Source of the DNA: Pleurotus djamor
Lineage: Eukaryota > Basidiomycota > Agaricomycetes > Agaricales > Pleurotaceae
DNA: 64,000 nucleotides
Assembly: GCA_029747585.1 (NCBI GenBank)
Contig: JAPEVF010000154.1
Span: 24,106 to 88,105, forward strand
Reading direction: 5' to 3'
In this document: in pieces, positions 21,662 to 33,529 of the stretch
How the letters are laid out: every line of letters starts with the position of its first letter
Position numbering within the stretch: position 1 is the first letter of the stretch
Notes under the pieces: generated by a model
What the model was told of the DNA's origin: nothing
The model's database searches: none
Seen by the model: only the letters and a program-made list of their open reading frames with translations
Position numbers and translations under genes: made by a program

Positions 21662-23149
21662 ATGGCCTCAGACTTATACGAAACTCTGAACGTCCCAAGG
21701 GACGCTTCGTCAGAACAAAGTGCGTGCCAATATATAACTCTTGCTGGTCGGCTGCAAACCTGACACCTTGCTGCGAACATGCGACAGTTCGCAAGGCCTA
21801 CAAGAAGATGGCTCTGCAGACACATCCAGATCGGCTACCGCCTAATGCTACACAGGCAGATAAGGCTGCTTCAGAGGAACAATTCAGGAAGGTGTGTCCC
21901 TCGACGCTTTCGTCTAATGACATGGGTTTGATAGTTGTGCCCTACGTCTATAGGTGAACAATGCCTACGAAGTGCTGAACAATGAAGCGAACCGAAAGGT
22001 AAGGTCGTTAGAACCGCGCTTTGGCCGCGCCGTTACTAATGCTATTCAAGAATAGACCTACGACAGGTATGGTGTATGGCCGCCCCCAGAGCCGGAGTAC
22101 GACAGCGCAGCTCGTAGGGCTGGCCCAAGTCGTCATCATACACACCACCATACACATCACCATCATGGACCTCCAATGGGCTCGTTCCATGGTTTCGATG
22201 ATCCCTTCTTCCGCCAACCCTTCCCTTCGTTTGTCTTTACCGACCCCTTTGTCCTCTTCGAGTCGGTCTTTGGCGACCACCATCAATTTGAGGCGCCTCG
22301 CCACACAAATCCGTACGAACCCCGATCTCATCGCTACGAACCGGACAATCCATTTGAACGAGTCCACCAAATACATACGAACATGATCAGTAATTTCATG
22401 TCGGACATGAATAACGATATGTTCGCCATGTTCAACGGTGTCCATGGCCGTCCTCGCTTCTCCCCCACCTCTGATGGACCAGGTGGGAGTGGATCTGGGA
22501 ACGGTAGATGGGCCTCCGAAAGCCATATGGTGTCCACCGTCAATGGCATTACCCAGAGTATCCATGAGCGTAGGGACTGGGATGTAAGCTCGACGTTCAT
22601 CACATACTCACCCATTTTTCAAAGCTCATATCTTTGGTCTAGGGAAATACTCATATAACTCGCACCCTTCCTGACGGCCAGGAAGTGTACACCATCAACG
22701 GTGTAGAACAACCCCCTGCTTCACTTGGCTACTATCGTAATGAGCGCGCTCAACTCCCAGCACCTCCTCAAGTTGGGCAAATCCATTCTACCGGAGGAAG
22801 TCATTACCCTCAGAACAATGCCCTACCATACCCCACACATGATCATCATAGACATCATTCAAGGCACCATAGCCGCCGTTACTCTGAATCCCGTAAGCAT
22901 CACATCCCCACTTTCGTTGGCATGTTACGTCTAAACGTCTCCTAATTATGAATTTTGCATTAGGCCCAGTGATTCCACAATACGCTGAGCATCAGGGTAA
23001 GTTAGTCCATGAAATTCATATCTTGCTATCTATGATGCTGATGAGCGATATTTCATTGATTATTGTTGCCCTTTGTAGTACCTGAAGGCTACGACCCAAC
23101 TGATGCTGATCCTCAACATCGGAAACGTTGGTGGCGCGGGGGTTGGTAA
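21662..23149 (+). CDS. J-domain co-chaperone, DNAJB-like with His-rich middle
   Basis: Seven exons: 21662..21719, 21788..21891, 21954..21998, 22056..22583, 22643..22892, 22964..22996, 23079..23149; 362 aa. The N-terminal J-domain (residues 2 to about 68) starts DLYETLNVPRDAS and carries the HPD motif (THPDR) needed to stimulate Hsp70 ATPase. After it come a His-rich run (several HHTHHH blocks near residue 90), a Gly/Phe-rich region with DDPFF and FTDPF, and a polar tail ending in KRWWRGGW. There is no zinc finger or C-terminal peptide-binding domain of the Ydj1/Sis1 kind. The shape resembles DNAJB6/B2-type class B proteins. Exon 6 is only 33 bases. Client and location are unknown. Confidence 0.88.
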
Positions 23150-23539
23150 TGCAATGTCGTACACCCACCTACACACACCCTGTCGTAGAAGGTTCTTGAA
23201 CATCGCTAACGAACCCACAGCATCTGATATTGTTCTCGCACATCTTTCGTTGTCTTTGTATTTCCTGTTTTTGCATAGACTGGACCAGTTTTCTGTTGTT
23301 CTTCATAGTTCCCTTACTTGTTACATTACTTCCGCCATTGTACTTGCTGTCATCGGATCCTTTCGTTTTTGTATCCCAGTACCAGACCGTGTGTTGTTTG
23401 TATTTTTGCATCTAGTGTTAGCGAGGCTTCCTTGACTGTCAATCAAGATGTATACAAAAGCCAAAAAGAACATGCGTTGATTGGTACAAGCGACAATATA
23501 TGTAGGTTAGATAGAATGATCGACGAGGACGTAGAATGA
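23150..23539. other. Convergent intergenic spacer, T-rich
   Basis: About 390 bases between two convergent stop codons. The middle is T-rich and probably holds 3' UTR and poly(A) signals. I see no gene. Confidence 0.5.
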
Positions 23540-26500
23540 TCACAGCCCTTCAAAGAAGGAAAGATCCTGCGCGCTTAGCAAAGGTTTTCCGCTCGCAGGC
23601 TGTTTGCTCCCCGATGAAGCGAGCGGAGAGGTCAAAGAGTCGAAAGATGTATCAAGGAGCGAAGGTTTCGAATTCGATGTCTGACTCTGACCGAGTGGTA
23701 GGACTGGGTTCATGGGTGCTCCGAAAAGATCGACAATGCTGTCTTGATTTAATGAAATGGGTGTGCTCGCGCCAGAAGCTGAGGGTGAGGTCGTGCGTCT
23801 AAGATTTGAACTCAAGGCGATGATTGAAGGGGTCACTCGAGGTACGGAGGTCTGTGAATCTGAAATGTTCGCTCCGAAACTCAACCCTTGCGGAGGCGGC
23901 GGTAGAGAGGGAGGAGCCGGGGATCGCGGAGCTGGCCACACTCCGGTATGCGTTGCGGCCTCTTCCACCAAGCTGCTTGTCCGAGTGACAACTGACTGCA
24001 GCTGTGAGGATGTTCCCACATAGGGGTTCAGGGGAGACGAAGGAATAGGTGATATCGGGTTGATTTGAGGTGACGCAAAACGAGAACTAGGTTGCGACGT
24101 ATTTGCAAGCAACGGACTTGATTTATACGCCGGTACGGGAGGTGAGCTCGTACGCGAAATAACGGGTGATGAAACGAAGTCGTCGAAGTCATCCAACGAA
24201 CCGACGTTGCTTGCCGACGATTGTGACGGGAAGAAAGCTTGGTTGGAGTTTGAAGACGGAACAACGGAATCGTAGGTAGATGGGACTAGGGCAGGTGATG
24301 TGAAGCTCTGCGAAGTCGTAGAAGGAGCTGAGGCAAAATCAGCGAAGTCGTCATCGTCAAAGTCCGAGGGAAGTGGGATGGGGGGAGGAATGGTTTCGGA
24401 TGGGGGTTTAGGCGATATAGGTCGGGAAGATGTGGGCGTCGGGAAGAAGGGATCGAGCGGTTTCGCTAGACTTGGAGGGGGCGGAAGACTGAACAAATTC
24501 GCCGATCCATTCGTTGGCGGTTTAGTCTTCGACATGACAGCGGTCGGTTTCCGCTTAGGTTGCGACTGGGAGGAAGCGTTCGAATTCCCGACAACGGATT
24601 TACTTGTCGGAAGGATACTTGATGATAATGGGGGCGGGTAATCCTTCGGTGGAAGACGAGGGGATATTTCAGTTTGGCCACTCAGAGGTTGTGGTGTTAC
24701 TTCAAAGATTCCAAAATCGAAATCCGAGCTACTTGTAGCCGTATGTTGTATGGGTGGCAAACTGTTGAACAGTGACATATCATCAACTGCAGGCGAAGGA
24801 TCGACTTTGGTCACAGCTGGCCGAACGGGCCTGGGTGGTGCTGATGGTGGTGGTGCTAATGGCGGAGGCAGCTTGCGTTGTTTGATCAGGACCTTCTTTA
24901 TCTGCTCTTCATCCAGCGATGTCCCTCCAAGGAGGCTCCTATCCGATTCAAAGGTATTTCTGCCAACAGAATCATCTGACGATACAGTAGGAATATCGTC
25001 CAAAAATTGGATATCGTTCGAACTGAGAGTAACTGATTTCCTTGATTCCTGTACATCTTGGGGCTGCGAAGACTTTGCTCGGGAAAAGCGTCCAAAGAAC
25101 CGAGATACAGCAGATGGAGCGGGGGTAGGCGTCGTGGAGGTGGACGTAGAAGGAGAGGCGGATGGTTCGGGGTCATCAGCTTCAATCGAGGTTGATGCTG
25201 GTTTGTGCGATTCGCCGAGTGCTGGGGGAGTGGGCAGCGCAGGGGAGGCCAAGCTCACGGGGGTAGAAGGCCGCGAGCCAGAAGGCGTAGGAAGTGTGCT
25301 CGTAGTGGGAGTCGTCACCGTACCGTTTGTAGATGGTTTTTGACTTGATCGAGAGCTATCTACGCTTGCACGAGGCGATGAAGATACCACGCTTGGCTCA
25401 CTTGTTGATGGAGGCTTCGCTTCTGTATTTGCGTTTGCGGCGGTGGGTGACTTGGGGACGGGATTCGTCGAAGCCCTTCGGTTCCAAAACCAACCCCCGC
25501 CGCCGGGCTTCTTACCCCTCACCCCGACCTTGCTACTGTGCTCCTTAGCCCAAGCTTCTTCAAGATCCTCGCGTTCTTCAGCACCCAGCACACGCCACCC
25601 AAGCCCAGCTGCTGCAAATTCGCCTTCATTTTTCTGGGGCGCGTTGGCTATCGGTAGGGGTGTGCTCAACTGTGATCGCAGAGAGGCTTCCCAATCACCC
25701 CTCCCTTTGCTAGCGAGGAGGAATGCCATTGGACTTTGTTGGCTAATGAAGAGATTTCGAGTAAGTTTCAAAGCCGACGCAGCATTCTTGTGAGCGAAGG
25801 TTTCTGAGAGGGGGAGGAGGGGTGGAAGTGTGAGGATTGGCATAAGGCGAGTCGTTGCTGGTTCGCTGATCTAGATCAGTATGTGGTCGAGCAATCGAGT
25901 AGCTGGTACAACTTACAGCATATCAGGTAGATTGCTCAAGCTGCACAGTGGAATGTCAGTCTTTGGTGATTCACCCGAAGGTTCTTCCGTCCTCAGAGGC
26001 CAAAGGTCGCGCTCAAGTTGATTTATTTGTTGCATTATCGAGGCAAGGAGCTCTGGAGGCTACGCTGAAGCTCCATATATGAAACATATGATGGTAATGT
26101 ATGGTTTACTTACTACTTGGCGATCCCGGATTTCTTTAATTCGCTTAGCGTTCTCCCACTCATCCACCTCTACGTCCCCAGACTCGTCTGGGTCCGAGGC
26201 GTTGCCTTTGTCTTGCCAAGAAGGTACGCTCCATCCTACAGGATCCGCATCGGAGGTAAACGTAGGGCCAGCGGGAGTCCAAGGGTCGTCGGCTTCAGAG
26301 TGAGTATCCTCCGCAGATTCAAAAGTTCCAAATCCATCACCGTCGTCGTCAGCAGCATCTGGTTCTATGGGCGAGTTGTGAAACGAAGGGGGTGTCACTG
26401 CTTCATCTGGAACTGGTCGTGCAACGATAGCTGTTTCGTCGACTGGATCAATGGTGGTGTCAGATTCTGAGTCCACTTCAGAGGTCGTTGTTGGCGTCCG

Positions 26501-26767
26501 ACCAAGGGGAATATCGTACGGAGGCGGCTCCCAGCCCGTATTTGCATCGGAAGACCACATAGGTGCATCGTCGGCGCCAGCGGTCCAAGTAGGACTTGAA
26601 TAGAGAGTCGGACCATTGTCCGTTACAGTATTCCATGACGGTGTCTGACCGATGTCTGCTTCTTGTTCATGATGGACGACCGAAGAGTGAGTTGAGGAGG
26701 CCCATGGATCCGCTGGTTTTGAAGAAGGAGGTCCGCCCCATGCATTGGCCCATGGATCAGCATCCAT
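23540..26767 (-). CDS. Large DPW/DFxDF-motif protein, possible vesicle-coat accessory factor
   Basis: Three exons: 26767..26114, 26059..25917, 25865..23540; 1040 aa. The N-terminus has DADPWANAW and ADPWAS motifs, then GDGFGTFES and further DPW boxes. A folded-looking central part (about residues 210-385, including ELLASIMQQINQLERDLWPL and WRVLGAEEREDLEEAW) follows. The C-terminal half is Ser/Pro-rich and disordered, with DDDDFADFASA, DDFDDFVSS, LDPFF and a VDLFGAP box, ending LSFFEGL. Short acidic-phenylalanine and DPW/DPF motifs of this kind bind clathrin adaptor ears and EH domains in other proteins, so a trafficking role (for example aftiphilin-like) is a reasonable inference. I do not recognise the central domain and give no symbol. 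The acceptor at 25866 is chosen because the alternative at 25872 puts exon 3 out of frame. Confidence 0.85.
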
Positions 26768-27105
26768 GAACGTTTAGAGTCGAAACTTTGAGATGTACCG
26801 CAGTGCGAGCCGGCGGGTTCACGTGGCGGCGTCCTTCAGGGGAAACCCATCAAAAATGGTCACCGTTTGCCATTCGAGTACTATTTCTTCAAGCCTATTG
26901 CATCTTTGGGGCCTGTAGGCTTCCAAATAGTATAGCCTTCTCGTGTCTCTGGTCGTGCTTGGCAGCCTTACAGTTCATGAACGGAAATGCTCCTGGGCCT
27001 CCTAGAGGCGCTAAAGATCACGTGTAGAAGTGAAACCTGAGAGCACTGCGAGTTGTGGATTCGTGCTTCCCTTCATCTCTCTTCCACAATTTCGTCTTTA
27101 CCTTG
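26768..27105. promoter_or_regulatory. Divergent promoter of the DPW protein and UBC2
   Basis: 338 bases between divergent start codons, with two CACGTG E-boxes (26820-26825 and 27019-27024). Their use is inference. Confidence 0.4.
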
Positions 27106-30084
27106 ATGGATTCCTCGCTGGGCGAACGTACTATTCTTGAATGGGATGAGGAGGATGTTCATGCATGGCTTACGGCTCTGGGGTTCCCCCAATACGAGAA
27201 ACAGCTCATAGGTTCGGCGGCATGACCGTTTGCGTGCTCCGTTCTCACTTGTCTGACTTTCCTAGAACACAACATCTCCGGAGATGTCCTGTGCATGCTG
27301 GACTCGGAGGGTCTCAAGGCTGTTGGCGTATCAACCATTGGGCAGAGAATTACAATATTGAAGGCCGTCTACCAGCTTAAAGTCTCCCAGAACATTCCCA
27401 TTGAGGCAGACCACTATGTGCCACCCTGTCAGTTGCCCCATTCCTTATACGCCTCACGATTCTTTGCGACTCATTTTGTCTACTATCAATCCATCAGCCG
27501 AGGCTCAAGGACAGGCGGAGTTTATGTCTGTGGAAAAGTTGTCGGGCGTCGTTCATGACCAAGGTGCGCATCCATCAACTTCCTACGGTGTGCGCGGTTG
27601 CTCACACCTCAGGTTTGGACAGCGACTCGAATAAATTACCTTGAGGAAGATAATAGGCATCTACAGGCGAACTTACAGGTCCTCATGGACGAATTGAACA
27701 CGCTCCGGACGTCAATCAATAACTTCACCTCGTCGCTAAACCTCGTAAATCGTGCCAACGAGTCGTCTACCAACACCGATAGCAGTCCGATTCGTCGACA
27801 ACCATCCTTTAAATGGGCCAACTTTATTAAGCCGCAGCGTTCACCCACTAAAGTGGACACTGCCGCATCTTCGTCATCCACCAAGCTAGACATCATCGAC
27901 TCACCTCACCCTTCACCTGGCCTAGATCATGACCTTTCATACGCTCAAACTCAGCCGCCTCAAACACAACAACCCATAACTCAACCCCTCCGCGCTCCGC
28001 CCATGCTGCAGCCCCCTCCATCGTTCACTCCAGAGTCTGCACCCAATCCTCCTGGTCTGTCCCTGTACTTTGAATCCATCATTCATTTGCTAACGAATCA
28101 TCCTCATTAGTCCAAACTTCTACCCCACCTCTGAACCCTAATTTGAACTCCCCTTGTACGTGAGCCGGATGCTCTTCCAATGTATCTTTGCTGACGCGGT
28201 TTCAAAGCAACCTCGTCCATCCCTTCCTCTAACCTAGTACCTCCACCAGCAAACGGCACCTCTTCTGCAACAGCCACTCTACAGAAGCCTCATCGAACGG
28301 AAAGTCAAGACTCACAGAAACCCCACCGTACGAACAGTCATGACAACTTACATGGTACGTATCCTGCTCGACCGGTATTCCAATATCTCACTCAAAGTGC
28401 ATTGTAGCAGAAGCGAGCAAGGCTGCAGACCATGGCACCAAGAGTTTCAAAGTCTCGCTGGAAGATCCTACCTGGAAAGTCTTACCCGCGGCTTTGAAAA
28501 AGTACAAGATCAACAACGATAACTGGCAGAACTACGCTATGTTCATCTGCTATGGTAACCCTGGTGAGTAGTTAGTCGTTAGCGGACTGCCCCTGTTTGT
28601 AGAGCTAACTTGACTTGCATCAAGGCAACCGGATCGAACGCTGTTTATCGTATGATGAAAAACCACTCCTTCTGTTCCAAAAGCTGAAGGACGCGAAAAA
28701 GAACCCTGTCTTTATGCTGAAGCACATCAAAGACATACGGTCTCCTATCGCTGTCGCCCAGCAGAAGCATGCCGCTCGGAAAGCTAGTTCAATTGCCTCG
28801 AACAATGGGAATGCCTGTATGTCTTTCTTTTGGTTGTCTGTCTTTCCATGTAGCCTCACCCCCCTTGATTGAAAGGCGAAACGCCAACGGTATCTTCGCA
28901 CAACAAGACCCACTCGATATCGCAACCGAATGATACAAAGCACACACACTCACGTTCTATCACACGACCCCCGAGATTGCAAGTTCCAGACTACTCAGGA
29001 GCGCCAGGACCAGCCACCGGGACCACAAGCCTCGGGAGCGCCGCTGGGTCAAGCGGTGTACCTACTACCGGACTCAGCCCTCAACCAGGATGGCCGTCAG
29101 AGAACAGCGTGCTCTCTCCTGGCGTGGTAGATGGAAAGCCTACCAATGGAATCTCAGGGTCTGATGAGCCGACGAGATCCAGTGTTGCCTCTAATATGAC
29201 TGATTCTACTCTCGTGGGTAGCTCAGGACACGGAGATCATTCCTCCACGAACAGTTCGTCTCACGGAGGGGTCACTGCACGGGAAATACCAGCATCGACA
29301 GGTATATCCTATGCAGTTGCTATCTATCCATACATGGCTGAGCAAGATGATGAATTTGATGTCGTTGTGTATGTTCTCTTACACTCTCCTGGGTTCCGTC
29401 ACTTACGCATCTCTACACAGTGGCGATACCTTCGTGATCTTATCCCGAGCCAGGGGTTGGTGGGTCGTCCAGAGGGACCCCACTGGATCAGGCATCGTTG
29501 ACACAGAGATATCCAAGCAAGGCTGGGTTCCTGCAGGCTGTCTTCTAGAAACCAACGTTCCTGTTGCATCAGCTATTGCTGAGGCCACTGCTTCTAAGAC
29601 CGGCGGTCTCCTCTCTTCTTCGTCTGTGGACACCAGTGGCTCAGGTTCTCCTCCAGCAACACCGGCAGGGAAGACACCGATTATGCCACTGAGCATTATA
29701 TCAACTAGCTTCCCTGGTGTTGCGTTGATGGATTATAAAAAGAAAGGAGACGAAGAATTGGACTTGGTCAAGGACGATGCTTTGCGAGTGTTCAAACGTT
29801 ACAACCATTGGTCATATGTGAGTCCTTTTTCTAATTGGCCTTGGCGTGCACTCACGTTCGGCATCTCTAGGCTGTCAAGGAAGAAAGTGGTGATCGTGGT
29901 TGGGTACCTGTATGTCTGCTAGCTTTCCATTTGGTGCCCGTGCTGACATTCTCTTCTGCAGTCATGGTTTATTGGGAAGGTTCTGACGACGCCAGCCACG
30001 CCAAATACAAGCCACATCGCCAACAATTCAACAGACGACGGCCCTAATCAATCTCCAATGTCCTCAGCTTTTCCTCCGCAATGA
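27106..30084 (+). CDS. UBC2: MAPK-cascade adaptor Ubc2/Ste50 with SAM, RA and two SH3 domains
   Basis: Twelve exons: 27106..27211, 27266..27427, 27498..27563, 27623..28054, 28111..28155, 28208..28354, 28408..28563, 28625..28816, 28876..29368, 29421..29817, 29871..29909, 29962..30084; 785 aa. Ste50-type adaptors link the MAPKKK Ste11 to upstream signals in pheromone and morphogenesis pathways; the Ustilago maydis homologue Ubc2 has extra C-terminal SH3 domains. Here the SAM domain is at about residues 8-72 (WDEEDVHAWLTALGFPQYEK), a coiled coil follows, the RA domain lies at about 325-420 (SFKVSLEDPTWKVL ... YAMFICYG), SH3-1 at about 585-650 (AVAIYPYMAEQDDEFDV ... GWVPAGCL) and SH3-2 at about 690-755 (ALMDYKKKGDEELDL ... 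GWVPSWF). All twelve phases agree. For exon 4 the acceptor after GGACAG (27623) is used because the earlier CAG leads to a stop. Confidence 0.93.
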
Positions 30085-30606
30085 AAGGCTCCCGTCGTTC
30101 ACAATGCTGAATCTGTGTGCATCATCTTATTCGTGCCCTATACTTATATCATCTCGGTCTTCTATGGTTTCCCGTTTCTATCGTCGCAGAAGTGTATTCA
30201 TATCGCACACCTCTTCCATTCCCTCATTCTCTTTCATCCTTTCCTTTGCTCTTTGTTTTTGCAAAGACCTTCATTCGTTGCATAATTCCAGTCCATTCCT
30301 TTCTCATACGCTTGATGCAGCTTATTATTGTGCTTTCCATTCTATATTCGCCCCCTCCGACATGTGTCATAGCTCTTCGGAAATCTGTATTTGTACTGTA
30401 TCTGCAGGACTCAACACTTAACATCCATAGAGTGCAAATCATCAAGCTATAGAGCCTGATTTTATTGATTCCTTGGGCATATCAACCTTTGGAGCACTTG
30501 GTGGGGATTGCCGCTGCGTGTGACAGAGTTCTGTTGCGTGTCAGATCTGCAGTTGTAAGCGGGGCGAAATATCTTTTTCCTCCTCCCCTCCTCTCCTCCC
30601 TCTTCG
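30085..30606. other. Intergenic region between UBC2 and the MFSD5-like gene
   Basis: About 520 bases, pyrimidine-rich on the plus strand (CTTTC and TTCC runs), combining the UBC2 3' UTR with the promoter of the next gene. No gene is supported. Confidence 0.5.
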
Positions 30607-32277
30607 ATGCTTCAATTCTATGAACTGCAGTTGACCTGCTTGGCCGTGTTCTGCGCGCTCGCTCTCTTTTTGGAACGACAGACCTCGCGCCGAAACCCAC
30701 CCAAANGATACCCCCGAGACGCGTCTCGAAAATGGGAAGCTCGGTTCAGCTGCAACATTCGCCGCTCTAACCCGGCAGTACCTGGTAGTTTACGCAATAG
30801 TCATGGGCGAGTAGCAGCTATTTTATCTCTGAAAAAACAAAGGAGTTTGACGAATGCCGGAAACCACATATTTGGGTCGGTTTTTGCCTTGACAGGTGCG
30901 GATTGGCTACAGGGCCCATACGTGTATTCGCTTTACAGGGAGCAATATCAGTTCCCCGAAAGACTCGTCGCGGTCTTATTCGTGACTGGATTTGTCTCGG
31001 CTGGGTTGACAGCACCTCTTATTGGTGTGTGGGCGGACCAGCAGTAAGTCCGCTAGCATTCTTTACGTTCGACTGAACTAATGATTTGGAAAGTGGTCGA
31101 AAACGACTATGCATGGCGTTTTGCATAACATACACCCTGGCTTGCGCCTGTATCCTCGTGCCGTGGCTGCCTGTGCTATTGGTCGGTCGCATACTCGGTG
31201 GCATTTCGACTTCGATCCTCTTTTCCGCTTTCGAATCATGGGTCATTTCAGCCTCTTCGTCTCTCAACCTCCCGCAAAGTGACCTTTCGACGATTCTCGG
31301 ACGTGCCACCACTATCAACGGTCTTGTTGCGACTGCTGCGGGCGTAGCGAGCAACCAATTGGTTTCAGTCACTTCCTCGTTCGCGTCGCCCTTCATTGCA
31401 AGTGGAGCGTTGCTTATCCTTGGATGGGCCGCCATTCGCTCATCATGGACGGAGAACTATGGGAGTGGAGGCGGAACCGATTCGACTGCAGACCCTCTAC
31501 AATTGAAGCGACTTGGTCAAGCATGGCGCATAGTGCAATCTGGTATGTCCTTCCATTTCAAAAAGCTAGATTGGCTCAACTAAGCAAATCACAGATCCCT
31601 TCCTACTTGCTATCGGCTTGACGCAAACATGCTTCGAAGGTTCCATGTATCTCTTCGTCTTTCTTTGGGTCCCTTCCCTCCAAGAAGCTTCAGCCACCTA
31701 CCCAGCCACCCCTCTCCCACTCGGGTATATCTTCTCTTCGTTCATGCTTTCAATGATGCTTGGATCATTGCTATACACGGCCATTTGCTCATACGCGCTG
31801 TCGCCGTCCGCTCCATCCTCAGCGGATTCCTCGTTGGTCCTCCATGCGAAGCTTAGCAGCCTCGTGTGCGCCGCAAGCGCATTCGCTCTCGCTGTTAGTA
31901 TCAAGTCAAACTCGGAACACGTTCGATTTTGGGCATTCTGTGTGTTTGAGGCCTGCGTAGGAATGTACTATCCGGTTCAAGGAATGTTACGAGGTTCTCT
32001 CATCTCCAACGAACACAGGGCGACTGTATGTGTCATATTTATTATCTAGCCATTGTCAAAACTGACGCTGTTGTCGAAGTTGTCGTCGTTGTTCAGAGTG
32101 CCTTTGAACATCTTCGTCGTAATCTCCTTGTTGACCGGAGTTTCCTCCGCGCGTTACGCCGTTTTGACTGCCAGCTCTGTTATGCTTGGCGTCTCTGCAA
32201 TCACCACTGGACTCGTAATCGTCGACCGCGCGGATGGCACGACTACTCCCGAGTCTATCAACCTTCGCCCCGCATAA
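30607..32277 (+). CDS. MFSD5-type major facilitator, probable molybdate transporter
   Basis: Five exons: 30607..30806, 30896..31043, 31094..31542, 31595..32025, 32080..32277; 474 aa after dropping the N at 30706. The family (MFSD5/MOT2) moves molybdate in eukaryotes. Hallmarks: a first helix, VMGADWLQGPYVYSLY, the loop GVWADQHGRKRLC (MFS signature after helix 2), GRILGGISTSILFSAFESW, and a C-terminal FRVPLNIFVV helix; about ten to twelve membrane segments. As written, CCAAAnGATAC breaks the frame; removing the N joins the first helix to the conserved core. Intron 1 (30807..30895) begins with GC (GCGAGT) and ends in CAG; only this junction yields VMG-ADWLQG. Intron 4 uses the second AG (32079), giving ATLSSLFRVP. 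Confidence 0.92.
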
Positions 32278-32614
32278 TGGACAATAGATGGTATACCTTT
32301 AGCTGAGTGTATCTACATAAGTACTCTAGCCCACTCCCCTAGTTTTCTGTTGGTTCTCTTGTCGTTCGTTTCGTTTTGCATGGACCCTGGATCTAATTGC
32401 CCAATCTTATCTTATCAGCGCGTGTCGAACGTCGTTTCGCATCAGTTCGCATCCCAGTCTGCCCGTCACACCTCACTGGCACTACAATTGCGCTACGATG
32501 CCAGCAAATCAGCGATACTATTTTTATGGACGCGCTCTCTTTCTCCTCTGAACCATCTTCTTCTCCTTCCTCGCGAAGGATACATCACGCTCTTTAAGTC
32601 GAATTGCGGCCATC
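32278..32614. other. Intergenic region upstream of the CFEM-like gene
   Basis: About 340 bases, C/T-rich before the ATG at 32615, which is usual for fungal promoters. No gene or repeat seen. Confidence 0.45.
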
Positions 32615-33026
32615 ATGTTGTTGCAATTCTTGCGCATCTGGGTTGTCTTCGCATCCATCAGTACGGTCTTTACGCTTGATCCAGCGTGTTTGAAGACCTG
32701 CGATGTCGATGGGATCATGAAGACGTGCACAGTGTATGTCGATTCGATTCTCCATCATCACAATTCTCGTAAACTTTTATACGTCCCCATATAGGAGGGG
32801 AAATCAAACACTCCCATGCTACTGTTTGGTCAAGCCGGAGCGTGCCAAATTCTATGCTTGCTTGAAGAAAACATGCACAGAACAACCACCCAGCATGGCC
32901 GACGACTTCCTGAGAACACATTGTCAGGTGGGTCCATGCCTTTCTTTCCCGACTCATCAACGCATCACTTAACACCCTCTTCTTTAGTTTCCGCCTAGGT
33001 TGGCACCCGTGTCCCCGCAGCGCTAA
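32615..33026 (+). CDS. Small secreted CFEM-like cysteine-rich protein
   Basis: Three exons: 32615..32733, 32795..32927, 32988..33026; 96 aa. A hydrophobic N-terminus (FLRIWVVFASISTVFT) looks like a signal peptide cut before about residue 22. The mature part has exactly eight cysteines with spacing C-x3-C-x8-C-x9-C-x1-C-x11-C-x4-C-x15-C, starting at PAC and including CYC. That matches the CFEM pattern (fungal extracellular domain, used in cell-wall and haem/iron-binding proteins), except that the usual aspartate before the CxC pair is not evident. There is no GPI-anchor-like hydrophobic C-terminus: the protein ends soon after the last cysteine. Possible roles are cell-surface or secreted effector-like. 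It precedes a mitoferrin gene, but a link through iron is only suggestive. Confidence 0.75.
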
Positions 33027-33529
33027 GATGCCCAAGATGCCACGACACAGCAGGTGGCAGCGTCTCGCGTACCCACTGGGCCTCGGGTTGAGCCCGGTCC
33101 GAGACGATGCCGGTCAACCTTCTCCCTGAGGCTTTGGCGCAAGGCCAGGCCAACGGGTCGCACCTCGAGCAATCCCACGTTGGTAACTGAGCGGTCTACC
33201 CATGATGAGCAGTAGCATAGTGTATTTCTCACAGATAATACGTAAATATACGTGTTCTAAGGTGCATTGTTCAACGTGTGGTTACTGTGCCATCTCCCAA
33301 CGTCGACGTCGCCGCGACTCTGCACTTCGCAAGGCTGAGGACTGCGTTGAAGGACCGTCGCTGGCTGTTATTTGCTGTTCAGGGTCCTCCTATTGATATA
33401 GATCTCGTGACCTGTAACGAGCGCGATTGGTCGCAGCGTTCCGCGATTTTTCAGCCTCTTTCTCCGTTACCACCGCCCACGTCCTCCCATCCCCCGGACT
33501 TCCATCAGGACCTTTGAGTCGCCTTCCCC
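33027..33529. other. Intergenic region with a GC-rich hairpin
   Basis: About 500 bases between the CFEM-like gene and mitoferrin. The first 180 bases are clearly GC-richer than the rest and contain a long hairpin (33062-33105). No protein-coding gene is supported on either strand, and no tRNA cloverleaf could be built. Confidence 0.45.
33062..33105. other. GC-rich stem-loop of unknown role
   Basis: GTCTCG at 33062-33067 pairs with CGAGAC at 33100-33105, and inside it GGGC (33078-33081) can pair with GCCC (33092-33095). It could be part of a structured RNA or only a 3' UTR structure of the CFEM-like gene, whose stop is 36 bases upstream. Confidence 0.3.

Noticed and set aside
33160..33230. 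tRNA or box C/D snoRNA near ACTGAGCGG and CATGATGAGC
   Set aside because: The order of the C- and D-like boxes is wrong, and no T-arm or terminal stem is visible.
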